Source: Granulicella sp. (lineage in GTDB: Bacteria > Acidobacteriota > Terriglobia > Terriglobales > Acidobacteriaceae). From it: DNA of 64,000 nt. A program made the translations under genes and the position numbers. The notes beneath the pieces are model-generated. The model saw nothing but the letters and a program-made list of their open reading frames with translations. It was not told the origin of the DNA and ran no database searches. Shown piece by piece: positions 26,707 to 34,283 of the stretch (positions within the stretch are counted from its first letter, which is position 1; each line of letters opens with the position of its first letter). The stretch covers positions 62,304 through 126,303 of the forward strand of contig DAIDKF010000005.1 in the NCBI GenBank assembly GCA_027450185.1, given 5' to 3'.

Positions 26707-28050
26707 TTATCCGACCAGGACGGCTGTCTGCGATTCGCTTACGTTGGCGGACCGTTTCTGGTAGAGGTACTGGCTGACCTGCATGGCGGCTGCGCCCGCC
26801 TCGGCGATCGTGTCGACGATGTCCTTGGGTCCGGCTGCGACGCCGGCGACGAAGATGCCCTGCGCGGTGGTAAGAGTTGGCGAGGTGAGCATGGGGGTGG
26901 CGACAAAGCCGTCGGAGGAACGCTGCACGGGCGTGGTCCCGGACATGTCCCAATCGGGCAGCATGCCCTGGGCGAGCACGACGAGATCGTGACGATGCTC
27001 CTGCAGGAAGTTCTCCGGGTCTTCGGTGGTCTCGACGTGCAGGGAGAGGTCGCCATCATCGACGGGATCGATGCGCGCTACCTTGCCGCGCACGAAGTTG
27101 ACGCCCATGGCCTTGGCGTTCTGGTAGAACTGCTCGTAGCCTTTGCCGAAGGCGCGGATGTCCATGTAGTAGATGGTGATGTCAGCGATGGGCAGGGCGC
27201 CGGAGAGCAGCATGGCCTGCTTGATGGCGTACATGCAGCAGACGCGCGAGCAGTAGGAGACGCCGATGGATGCGTCGCGGGAGCCTGCGCACTGCACGAA
27301 GGCGACGGAGGATGGAATTTTGCCGTCGGAGGGACGGAGTACGCGGCCATAGGGGCCGTGCGGCGCCAACAGACGCTCCATGGTGAGCGCGGAGATGATG
27401 TTCTTGCTGCGCGCTGCGTTGTACTGCGGCTTGACGTTGAGCGAGTTGAGCGCGAAGCCTGATGCCACCACGACGGCGTCGGTCTGGACGATCACGGTCT
27501 CGGCCTGCTGGTCGAACTCGATGGCGTCGGTGGGGCAGACGCGGGCGCAGGTTCCGCAGGTGGCGCAGAGTTCGGGGTCGAGCACGGCCTTCTGCGGGAT
27601 GGCATTGGTGAAGGCCACGCCAATGGCGCGCTTTGCGCCGAGACCCTCTTCGAGAGGGTCGGGATATTCGGCATCGCAGGCGTACTCGCAGAGACGGCAG
27701 CCGATGCACTTGTCGAAGTTGACGTAGGTTGCCTTCTTGAGCAACTTCACGTGATGTACGCCGTTGAGGGTCTGGATGCCCTGCACTTCGGTGTTGACGA
27801 GGATCTTGATGTTGTCGTGGTGCGAGGACGCGGACATCTTTGGCGCGGTGATGCAACTGGCGCAGTCCAGCGTGGGGAAGACTTTGGCGAGAGCGATCAT
27901 GTGGCCGCCGATGCTGGGGCCACGCTCGACGAGCATCACCTTCAATCCCTGATCGGCGAGGTCGAGGGCCGACTGCATGCCGGCAATCCCTCCTCCAACG
28001 ACCAGAGCGTCGGGGCGATAGGCGTTGCTTTGTTCCGTGGTCGGTGTCAT
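26707..28050 (-). CDS. HdrA-like FAD/iron-sulfur protein (QmoA-like)
   Basis: 447-residue flavoprotein close in size to QmoA. FAD site ALVVGGGIAGMQSALDLADQG is near residues 15-35, then FPTLDCASCITAPKM. Two complete [4Fe-4S] motifs follow: KCIGCRLCEYACDAEYPDP near 118 and LCATCGTCARVCPTDAIEF near 165. YCSRVCCMYAIKQA is near 275. A second nucleotide-binding stretch (GIFVAGVAAGPKDIVDT) closes the FAD domain. The start ATG overlaps the MvhD-like stop (ATGA), so the two are translationally coupled. It lies 59 bases before the second HdrA-like gene. Likely an electron-transfer or bifurcation subunit of a cytoplasmic complex at the membrane. Confidence 0.93.
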   Translation of the reverse strand: MTPTTEQSNAYRPDALVVGGGIAGMQSALDLADQGLKVMLVERGPSIGGHMIALAKVFPTLDCASCITAPKMSASSHHDNIKILVNTEVQGIQTLNGVHHVKLLKKATYVNFDKCIGCRLCEYACDAEYPDPLEEGLGAKRAIGVAFTNAIPQKAVLDPELCATCGTCARVCPTDAIEFDQQAETVIVQTDAVVVASGFALNSLNVKPQYNAARSKNIISALTMERLLAPHGPYGRVLRPSDGKIPSSVAFVQCAGSRDASIGVSYCSRVCCMYAIKQAMLLSGALPIADITIYYMDIRAFGKGYEQFYQNAKAMGVNFVRGKVARIDPVDDGDLSLHVETTEDPENFLQEHRHDLVVLAQGMLPDWDMSGTTPVQRSSDGFVATPMLTSPTLTTAQGIFVAGVAAGPKDIVDTIAEAGAAAMQVSQYLYQKRSANVSESQTAVLVG

Positions 28051-28553
28051 AGCGAGACCCTTTCTGACATGGAGTTGCAGCCCAGCAGCGCGGGGTTGAC
28101 GGAGGTTTGCAGGCGCTGCAACGATTCCTGATAGAGCTTGCCGGCCAGCGCGCGGTTCACAGGGCCGAGACGGACAAGGTTGTCGGTCATCTGCGCGATC
28201 TCCTTGAGGAAGGCCTTGATGCAGACTGTGCAGATTGCTGTCAGGCGGATACGCTCGACGTTCAGGCCGCCATCCTTCATGACGGTGGTCAGCGTGTCGA
28301 TGCGCGCGGCGAGACGGTCGTAGGCGCCGTGATAGGGGCAGTCCGAACCGCAGGCGGCGATGATGATGCCGTCGATGCCCTTGCTGTAAGTGCGCAGATA
28401 GAAGTCTTCGGGGAAGAGCACCGGAGAGAGCACGCGCAAAATGTAGACGCTGGAGGGATATTCCAGGTGGGCCTTGCCTACCGCGTCGGCACCGGGATAG
28501 GCACACTTTTCAGTGGCCAGCACAAGTATCTTAGGAACGAAAGCATCAGCCAT
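28047..28553 (-). CDS. MvhD/FlpD-like hydrogenase iron-sulfur subunit
   Basis: 168-residue protein of the MvhD family, a [2Fe-2S] adapter that hands electrons to HdrA. Cysteines occur in the expected places: EKCAYPGAD, IIAACGSDCPYHGAY, and LTAICTVCIKAF. AGAGGT lies seven bases before ATG 28553, which rules out the upstream in-frame start at 28574. Overlaps the HdrA-like start by four bases. In QmoB this domain is fused to HdrA; here it is free-standing and encoded upstream. TusA lies 106 bases upstream. Confidence 0.92.
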   Translation of the reverse strand: MADAFVPKILVLATEKCAYPGADAVGKAHLEYPSSVYILRVLSPVLFPEDFYLRTYSKGIDGIIIAACGSDCPYHGAYDRLAARIDTLTTVMKDGGLNVERIRLTAICTVCIKAFLKEIAQMTDNLVRLGPVNRALAGKLYQESLQRLQTSVNPALLGCNSMSERVSL

Positions 28554-28659
28554 ACCACACCTCTTGGCGACCACGGGCTCCTGCTCGTGGTCTTGGACTT
28601 TGCGAAGCGCTATAGGGGCCGGCTGGATGGAATGGATCCATGCCGAGCCCCATAGGTAA

Positions 28660-28914
28660 TTACTTCTTTCTCAGGACAAACAGGCGGTCGTGGCCGTCGG
28701 CTTCGATCAGGCCGAGATATTCATGCCCTACCTTGGTTGCCCATGTGGATAGATCCTTGCGGGAACCTTTGTCGTTGGATTTGACTTCGATGACCTGCCC
28801 TACCTTGACGGCGCCAATGCCCTTCTTGGCTTCCAGCAGTGGGCCGGGGCAGGCTGTGCCACGGGCATCGATGACTTTGTCGGCGGTTAGAGTAGCAAGA
28901 TCTTCAGTGGTCAT
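28660..28914 (-). CDS. tusA: TusA-family sulfur carrier
   Basis: 84-residue sulfurtransferase carrier. The signature DARGTACPGPLLEAKKGI places the persulfide Cys at residue 22 in the CPGP motif, followed by KVGQVIEVKSND and a final DRLFVLRKK. TusA relatives pass sulfane sulfur between rhodanese, DsrE and Hdr/Dsr complexes, all of which have candidates in this cluster. Twelve bases downstream of the ArsR gene, so co-transcribed with it. The symbol denotes family, not the E. coli tRNA-thiolation role. Confidence 0.95.
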   Translation of the reverse strand: MTTEDLATLTADKVIDARGTACPGPLLEAKKGIGAVKVGQVIEVKSNDKGSRKDLSTWATKVGHEYLGLIEADGHDRLFVLRKK

Positions 28915-28926
28915 AAACGTCTCCTT

Positions 28927-29346
28927 CTAGTGGGTTGTGGGCTGGTGGATGTTTTCAATTGAACGAGCTTCAACTGGCTGATCTGCTGCAGGCAGCGCTT
29001 GCGTGCATACTGCGAAACGGCTGCACTCGGTGACTTTGTTGTGGTCATCAAGCGCCTCCCGAATCAGATTGGCGGCCTGATAAAAGCGTTGATCGGCGAT
29101 GGCGTAGGAGACGGTCTGTCCCTGTCTCTCGGAGATGACAGCCCCACGGTCTCGCATCAGGCGCAGATGCTGCGAGGCGTTGGAGACCGAGATCTCAGCT
29201 TCTTCGGCGATCCGGGTCACGCTTCTGGGGCCGTTCTGGAGAGCGCAAAAGATGCGCACCCGCGTGGAGTGAGCGAGGATCATGAAGAAGTCGCCCATGC
29301 GTATGCAGTCCAGATGGCGATCCTGATACATGTTGTTCGTTGACAT
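28927..29346 (-). CDS. ArsR-family transcriptional regulator, candidate persulfide sensor
   Basis: 139-residue winged helix-turn-helix protein. The HTH is SVTRIAEEAEISVSNASQHLRLMRDRG (about residues 42-68), and the wing is AVISERQGQTVSYAIAD. Cysteines at 14, 34, 108 and 114 place one near the N-terminal helices and a pair in the last helix. That is roughly where SqrR/BigR persulfide sensors carry their two reactive cysteines; alignment is needed. A strong Shine-Dalgarno (GGAGG) precedes ATG. First gene of the leftward sulfur cluster, downstream of an AT-rich control region, so probably autoregulatory. Confidence 0.92.
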   Translation of the reverse strand: MSTNNMYQDRHLDCIRMGDFFMILAHSTRVRIFCALQNGPRSVTRIAEEAEISVSNASQHLRLMRDRGAVISERQGQTVSYAIADQRFYQAANLIREALDDHNKVTECSRFAVCTQALPAADQPVEARSIENIHQPTTH

Positions 29347-29443
29347 CTGACCTCCTCGCGGCTGGGCTCTGTTTACTTGATTACTTAGTTGCGTACTTGT
29401 TGAACTACTGATAAATAATGTAGGTAATTTTATCTATATTTTC

Positions 29444-29459
29444 CGTGATATTAATCACA
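29444..29459. promoter_or_regulatory. CRP/FNR-family-like site
   Basis: CGTGATATTAATCACA fits TGTGA-N6-TCACA with one mismatch and also has the TGAT-N4-ATCA core of FNR-type sites. It is about 100 bases upstream of the ArsR start. Confidence 0.5.
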
Positions 29460-29496
29460 TTGTTGTTACGAATTCGTCAGTGTTTATAGGTATTTT

Positions 29497-29513
29497 GTTG
29501 TAGTTGATACAAC
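29497..29513. promoter_or_regulatory. GTTGTA-N5-TACAAC dyad
   Basis: Perfect 6-bp inverted repeat with a five-base spacer, 150 bases upstream of the ArsR gene. Candidate operator, owner unknown. Confidence 0.4.
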
Positions 29514-29560
29514 TTATTTTTGTTAAAAACAATGGATCAAATTATGTTACGGAAAGCGCT

Positions 29561-29589
29561 CCAGTCATCCTTATGCGAAGGATGACCGG
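29561..29589 (-). terminator. Hairpin after FadL-like gene
   Basis: 12-bp arms with one mismatch (29561-29572 with 29578-29589) and a five-base loop, starting ten bases past the FadL stop. Only a short T stretch follows on the minus strand. Confidence 0.55.
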
Positions 29590-29598
29590 AGTTGAGAG

Positions 29599-30924
29599 TT
29601 AGAAGTAATAACCTATCTGGATGCCGATGGAGTTCTCGGACATGGAGGCCTGCAAAGGAGCTATGGGCATGCCGAAGAGCGTGCCATCGGTGCTGGTGGC
29701 TTTGAAGGTGTGCATGGCGGCTTCGGTTAGACTCCAGCGCATGGGTAGTTTTTGTGTGGCTCCGATGGTTATGGCAGTGGTGACGATGGCAGGCATGATC
29801 AGGTTGGCTTGCAGGTCCTGAGTGCGGATCGGATTGGCTCCGTAAGCGAAGCCTGCGCGAACCTGCCAGGAATTGTTGATGTCATATTGCGTGCCCAGAT
29901 TAGCCACCCACTGATTCTGCCAGTTGAGGGGAAGGGCAACAGCGTTGGTCCCTACCCAGGGGCCGAAGACCTTGAACTGACTCATGGTGCTATGCCAGTT
30001 AATCCATTGCCCTTCGGTGCTCACCAACCATTTGGATACGGGGTGAAAGGCGACGCCGAAGGATACTTGCTGGGGATAATTGAGGCGCGCCTGATAGGTC
30101 CCCTGCCCACCTGAGACGCCGACCGGTCCAGCCTCGCCAACGCCTGTGGGAACAAACTCTTCGTTCTCCTGCCAGAACAAGTGGGTGAATTTCATTGCGG
30201 ACTTATAGGAGGCGCCGAAGTCCACCCTATGGTTGTACTTGTATAGGAAGCCAATAGTGGCGCCTATGCCGTAGGCCCAGGAAGGGCTGGTGAGATTGAA
30301 GCCCTGGCCGCCAAAGGTTTCGTCAAAGGAGACCTGCTCGGCAGCGACATCGAGGGCAAGGCCGACGCTGAGTTTATCCGTCATCTTGAAGGCTATGGCC
30401 GGGGCCATTTGCATGAAGTCGATGCTGCTGAAGGCCTGGATGGTTCCCATCGGCGTGTTGGGTTGCAGGTAATTGACGCCAAGGCCGGAGGTGCCATAGA
30501 TGCCGCCACCGAAGTAGAGGTCGGGGCGGAAGGCCGGAGCCGACCAGCCGAGTGCGGGGATGGCATATACGTTGGTGTGGCTGCCGGTGTCGCCAAAGCC
30601 AAAGTTGGTGCGCCGTTCGGGGTTGAAGATCTCGCCGGAGAACGCGGTTTGCGATGGGAGCCAGGCGAGGCCGGCGGGATTGCTGATGGCGGTCATCGGG
30701 TCGCAGGGAGCGGCTACGACGGCTCCGCCCATGCCCATGGAGCACTGACCAAAACCAATGAGTTGATAGCCGTTGGTGGCCCAGGAGTTCGCAGTGCAGG
30801 CCAATAGCGCGATGGTAATGAAAATTATCCGGAGGGCTGCGATCCGGGCTTTGTTTGCCGGTACGTCTTCGCAGAAGGGCATCGTTGTTTCGTTCTGTGT
30901 TTGCATGGTGTTTTCGCTCGACAT
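29599..30924 (-). CDS. FadL/OmpP1/TodX-family outer membrane transporter
   Basis: 441-residue predicted outer-membrane beta-barrel for hydrophobic or aromatic compounds. An N-terminal extension of about 30 residues precedes a signal segment (LRIIFITIALLACTANSWA). The mature start TNGYQLIGFGQCSMGMGGAVVAAPCDPMTAISNPAG is the family hallmark (plug domain, NPAG). Alternating aromatic strands continue to a C-terminal IGIQIGYYF, a typical barrel-end signature. It lies 87 bases after the DUF302-like gene, likely one transcript. Substrate unknown; the neighbourhood suggests a sulfur or hydrophobic compound. Confidence 0.9.
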   Translation of the reverse strand: MSSENTMQTQNETTMPFCEDVPANKARIAALRIIFITIALLACTANSWATNGYQLIGFGQCSMGMGGAVVAAPCDPMTAISNPAGLAWLPSQTAFSGEIFNPERRTNFGFGDTGSHTNVYAIPALGWSAPAFRPDLYFGGGIYGTSGLGVNYLQPNTPMGTIQAFSSIDFMQMAPAIAFKMTDKLSVGLALDVAAEQVSFDETFGGQGFNLTSPSWAYGIGATIGFLYKYNHRVDFGASYKSAMKFTHLFWQENEEFVPTGVGEAGPVGVSGGQGTYQARLNYPQQVSFGVAFHPVSKWLVSTEGQWINWHSTMSQFKVFGPWVGTNAVALPLNWQNQWVANLGTQYDINNSWQVRAGFAYGANPIRTQDLQANLIMPAIVTTAITIGATQKLPMRWSLTEAAMHTFKATSTDGTLFGMPIAPLQASMSENSIGIQIGYYF

Positions 30925-31011
30925 GACTTTCTTGGTTCGGTGATGCGGCGGTTTTCGATAGCCGGAGTCCGATCGTTGTATGCGATCCCCGGGATGAAAG
31001 AAGATGGGACG

Positions 31012-31962
31012 CTAGTTGGAAGCATCCTTGAGCGCCTTCTGGATGGCGCCGGGAGCACAGTGAATGGTCATGAAACCGTGAGACCCCATCATGCTGAGGT
31101 CCGGGAAGTTGACGGCGATGCGGAACTTGGCCGGCAGGGCATAGACGGTTCCACCGGAGACGAGGATGCCGTAGGGCAGATGCCCTGTGGACTTGACGGG
31201 ATCGGTGTCGATGATGCCCATGATGTGTGCGTCGCCGCCACATTCATTGCCGCCGGCGCCGGAGAGAGCGACGCCAAAGAGCGTCTGCTGCTTGCCGGGG
31301 ATGGCTACTTGATAGACCTTGGCGGTGCCTCCCTTGTGGGCAGCAAGGCCCGCGCTTACCGCATCGATGGCCTTCTGATAGCTGGGATATTGGGCCAGCG
31401 TATCGAGGTCGGTGAAGAACGGCATCATCATTTTGTAGTGGTAGTTCTGCAGGTTGGCGGCAGTGAGGCCGTTCTTCGATCCGTAGGCCGCCTGGGCTCC
31501 CAGAGCCTTGGCCAACTGGGCATCAACGCCCGAGAGGTCGCTCTTCAGGCGGTAGGCATTGGCCATGTAGGAGGGGTTGGTGTAGGCCACCTCGATCTGG
31601 TCGTTGACTTTGGTGATGGTCACGCGCTGCACCACGGCAAAGCCACCGAAGGGGGTCTCGGCGGCAGCCTGCTTAAGGGCTGGATTGGTGACGCCGATGA
31701 CTTCGGCTGAGACCGTCTCGCCGGTGGAGAACTTCAGGTTGGTATAGGGGGCGTAGGTTCCTACAACCTCGAAGCCGTTGCCGGTAAGTTTCTGTTCTAC
31801 CTGAGTTACCACCGGAGCGATCTCTCCGCTTGTAGTGAAGGCCAGCTCAAAAGGTTTGAGGGTATCCGCGGCGAATGCGATCGTCGAAAGAGAGATTAAA
31901 GCAATTACGAGTGAACTTAGCTTGCGACCAATGGTAGAGGTGGTTTTCGTGTAGTTCTGCAT
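31012..31962 (-). CDS. Periplasmic DUF302-like protein
   Basis: 316-residue exported protein with signal peptide (LSSLVIALISLSTIAFA). The N-terminal half resembles DUF302: GFEVVGTYAPY, EVIGVTNPALKQAAAE, VVQRVTITKVNDQIEVAYTNPSYMANAYRL. The C-terminal half has a conserved-looking NECGGDAHIMGIID with one Cys, and ALPAKFRIAVNF, and ends with a second lone Cys in HCAPGA. Biochemical function is unknown. The start is uncertain: GTG 31971 lies three bases after GGAG, while ATG 31962 lies twelve after it. Its upstream region carries a candidate sigma-54 promoter and twin palindromes beside the sigma-54 activator gene. Confidence 0.7.
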   Translation of the reverse strand: MQNYTKTTSTIGRKLSSLVIALISLSTIAFAADTLKPFELAFTTSGEIAPVVTQVEQKLTGNGFEVVGTYAPYTNLKFSTGETVSAEVIGVTNPALKQAAAETPFGGFAVVQRVTITKVNDQIEVAYTNPSYMANAYRLKSDLSGVDAQLAKALGAQAAYGSKNGLTAANLQNYHYKMMMPFFTDLDTLAQYPSYQKAIDAVSAGLAAHKGGTAKVYQVAIPGKQQTLFGVALSGAGGNECGGDAHIMGIIDTDPVKSTGHLPYGILVSGGTVYALPAKFRIAVNFPDLSMMGSHGFMTIHCAPGAIQKALKDASN

Positions 31963-32011
31963 GTCCGGCACTTACTCCCTTTCGTTTCCGCATGGCGCGT
32001 GGACGCAGCAT

Positions 32012-32025
32012 GCTGTGGGCTATCC
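32012..32025 (-). promoter_or_regulatory. Candidate sigma-54 -24/-12 element
   Basis: On the minus strand GG (32025-32024), ten bases, GC (32013-32012), within CCGGATAGCCCACAGCAT. The GG/GC spacing fits sigma-54, but other positions match the consensus only partly. It would start transcription about 40 bases before the DUF302-like gene. Confidence 0.35.
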
Positions 32026-32157
32026 GGAGCGGCAATCCAGGTAAGATTGCTGTTCTCCAGAACTACCCAAAGAAAGTAAGAAGCACGTCATCTTCCAAAA
32101 TGCGCAATCAATGAAATGAAGGATTTATTGGAGATATGGAGTAGGTCTGAGACATGA

Positions 32158-32180
32158 TGTTGCAACAGGACGTTGCAACG
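32158..32180. promoter_or_regulatory. Twin 10-bp palindromes, candidate enhancer site
   Basis: TGTTGCAACA (32158-32167) and CGTTGCAACG (32171-32180) are each perfect palindromes sharing GTTGCAAC, with centres 13 bases apart. They lie about 130-150 bases upstream of the candidate sigma-54 promoter and just past the activator gene's stop. This is typical placement for an upstream activating sequence. Confidence 0.6.
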
Positions 32181-32195
32181 CTGAAACGAACTGTG

Positions 32196-33644
32196 TCAAG
32201 GCTTACGACGTTCGGAGAGATGCAACTCGCGCATTTTGCGCCAGAGAGTGGAGCGGCTGAGGCCGAGGGCCTCGGCGGCTTCGGAGCGGGACCAGTGATG
32301 AGCTTCGAGTGCTGCGACGAGGCGATCGGACTCCTGCGGAGGGTTCGGGTTTGAGGGAGTTGGCGATGGGGTTGCAGCGGGGAGGCCGCGCTCGGCCGCG
32401 GCGGGAGGAAGCTGGAGCGATGGCGTGCGAATCTCGTCGGGAAGGTCTTCGGGGAGGATGGTTTCGATCTTGGCGACGGCGACGGTGTACTCCATGACGT
32501 TGGCGAGTTCGCGGACGTTGCCTGGCCAGGAGTACTCGAGTAGCAGACGCATGGCCTGAGGGGAGATGCGGCGGATGAGGCCGCGCTGGGCGGTGACGCG
32601 GTTGAGGAGGTGGGCGGCGAGCGGTGCGATGTCTTCGCGGCGTTGACGGAGCGGGGGAATCTCGATGGGGACGACGCAGAGGCGGTAGTAGAGGTCTTCG
32701 CGGAGACGGCCCTGGCGGAGAGCGACGCGGACGTCTACGTTGGTGGCGGCGATAATGCGGACGTTGGCGATGCGGGGAACGCTTTCACCGACGCGCTCGT
32801 AGTGGCCACCCTGGAGGACGCGCAGGAGTTTGACCTGCTGGAGAGGGGGCATGTCGCCGATTTCGTCGAGGAAGAGGGTGCCTGCGGAGGCGAGTTCGAA
32901 GCGGCCAACGCGGTCGCGGACGGCACCGGTGAAGGCTCCGCAGATGTGGCCGAAGAGCTCGGACTCGAGGAGGTCGGCGGGAACGGCGCTGCAGTTGACG
33001 GCGATGAAGGGACCGTTGCTGCGGGGCGAGCTCTCGTGGATGGCGCGGGCGACGACCTCTTTGCCGGTGCCGCTCTCGCCGGTGATGAGGACAGGGGCTT
33101 CGCTGTGCTGGAGGGCTTCGACGAGACGGAAGATGCGACGCATAGCGGGTGAGCAGACGATGGCGTTGGAGATGAAGGTATCGGCGTCGGCGCAGATGCC
33201 GTCTTCTTCAGCGGGACGAAGCAGGACGACGTACTTCATCTGGGGGTCGCATACGCTGGAACCGCCGTGCACGATGGGGGCGGCGGTGATGGAGACGAGG
33301 CGGGGCTTGCTCTCGCCGAACTGCATGGTGGCGCGCCAGCCTTCACGCTTCTGGCCTTCGAGGAGGGCCTGGCGCAGGGGAGCACCGGGGCCGATGACGG
33401 TGGGGCCGAGGAGGTCTTCGACGGCGTGGCCGGACAGGGTGGAGGCGATGCCGCTACCCATGATGGCGTCGAGCAGATAGGAGGCGTGGACGATGCGGAA
33501 GTTCTCGTCGAGGCAGACGAAGGCCCTGCCTACGGATGCGAGGACGTGGGTGACGCCGTAGATGGCGATCTGGGTGTCGGTGCTCAACGGATGGTCGCCG
33601 GAGGGTACGCATGTCGGGGGTGGGGGGGCAAGGCGATCGGTCAT
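32196..33644 (-). CDS. Sigma-54-dependent transcriptional activator with PAS domain
   Basis: 482-residue enhancer-binding protein. An N-terminal PAS-like sensor occupies about residues 25-140 (VGRAFVCLDENFRIVHASYLL). The AAA+ domain has Walker A GESGTGKE near 190, the sigma-54 contact loop GAFTGA (in HICGAFTGAVRD) near 236, Walker B TLFLDEIGDMPP and the R-finger region REDLYYRL. A Pro/Ser linker leads to a Fis-type HTH (SRSEAAEALGLSRSTLWRKMREL) at the end. GGGAG sits six to seven bases before ATG. It probably activates the DUF302-like/FadL pair immediately downstream through the twin palindromes. Confidence 0.93.
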   Translation of the reverse strand: MTDRLAPPPPTCVPSGDHPLSTDTQIAIYGVTHVLASVGRAFVCLDENFRIVHASYLLDAIMGSGIASTLSGHAVEDLLGPTVIGPGAPLRQALLEGQKREGWRATMQFGESKPRLVSITAAPIVHGGSSVCDPQMKYVVLLRPAEEDGICADADTFISNAIVCSPAMRRIFRLVEALQHSEAPVLITGESGTGKEVVARAIHESSPRSNGPFIAVNCSAVPADLLESELFGHICGAFTGAVRDRVGRFELASAGTLFLDEIGDMPPLQQVKLLRVLQGGHYERVGESVPRIANVRIIAATNVDVRVALRQGRLREDLYYRLCVVPIEIPPLRQRREDIAPLAAHLLNRVTAQRGLIRRISPQAMRLLLEYSWPGNVRELANVMEYTVAVAKIETILPEDLPDEIRTPSLQLPPAAAERGLPAATPSPTPSNPNPPQESDRLVAALEAHHWSRSEAAEALGLSRSTLWRKMRELHLSERRKP

Positions 33645-34103
33645 GGGCGCTCCCTGGTTGCTCCGTTCGACATGCAGCCGGGATGCGGGGGCTGGGGCGA
33701 TTGCGCGTGCGGCATTCGTGCGATCGACCTCAACGTAGGGGGGTGACTGGGTGCGGTGAGGAACGACGCCCGAATCCCGTGCGGCTCATTGAGTTCCAAC
33801 ATAAGGCTTCACCCGTGCAACGCCGTCTACAGTGTGACGGAAGCTTTCGTTGGGATAAAGTCCAACGATCACAAATTGTTACAGAAAGTTTTTTGAGGGC
33901 GATTTGCGCTGCAAGCGTTGGAGGCGAGGCGGTGGCGAAGGAGGATCGCGGGCGTAAAAGCCGCTGGAATCGCGGGTTAAAGCGAGATCGGCTGGCAAGG
34001 AGGCCGGCTGGGAGGGGTGGACTGCGGGGGGTGAAACGCAGGAGGGGAGGACCGATCGCAGGGCGATTAGCGGTAAGGGTGGTGTTTGCTGGAGAGCACG
34101 GGG
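33645..34103. other. Gene-poor stretch upstream of sigma-54 activator
   Basis: 459 bases with no convincing gene on either strand. The only structure seen is a short inverted repeat CGTTGG/CCAACG (33848-33867). It presumably contains the promoter of the activator gene and the end of the small membrane-protein transcript. Confidence 0.4.
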
Positions 34104-34283
34104 CTAGTGCAGGACGCCGTAGTGGTCGAGGAGGAGGATGGCGAGGAGAGCGGCAAAGATGAGACCGAGGGCTACTCGATTGCCGATGCGGCGCTGCCTT
34201 GGGGTGGCGGGACCGGTCTGGTCGCCGAGAATGTTTGAGAGACGTTTGCTACCGGTCCAGCGTTCATTGCGAGCTGCGGGCAT
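34104..34283 (-). CDS. Small single-pass membrane protein
   Basis: 59-residue unrecognised protein. A basic N-terminal half (PAARNERWTGSKRLSNI, then PRQRRIGNR) is followed by one hydrophobic helix (VALGLIFAALLAILLL) and a short tail DHYGVLH. GGAGG lies six bases before ATG 34283, which supports translation from there rather than from ATG 34295. No clear neighbours in an operon. Confidence 0.65.
   Translation of the reverse strand: MPAARNERWTGSKRLSNILGDQTGPATPRQRRIGNRVALGLIFAALLAILLLDHYGVLH

Larger units (their letters stand above)
29347..29598 (-). promoter_or_regulatory. AT-rich control region of the sulfur cluster
   Basis: 252 bases without a gene between the FadL stop and the ArsR start. 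It is far more AT-rich than anything around it. It contains a CRP/FNR-like dyad, a GTTGTA-N5-TACAAC dyad, and -10-like AT stretches on the minus strand. Best candidate for the promoter of the ArsR-to-CoA-disulfide-reductase transcript. Confidence 0.7.

Noticed and set aside
20572-29346. Calling the cluster a dissimilatory sulfate-reduction island
   Set aside because: No sat, aprAB or dsrAB in the window, and a superoxide dismutase gene elsewhere in the window suggests oxygen exposure.
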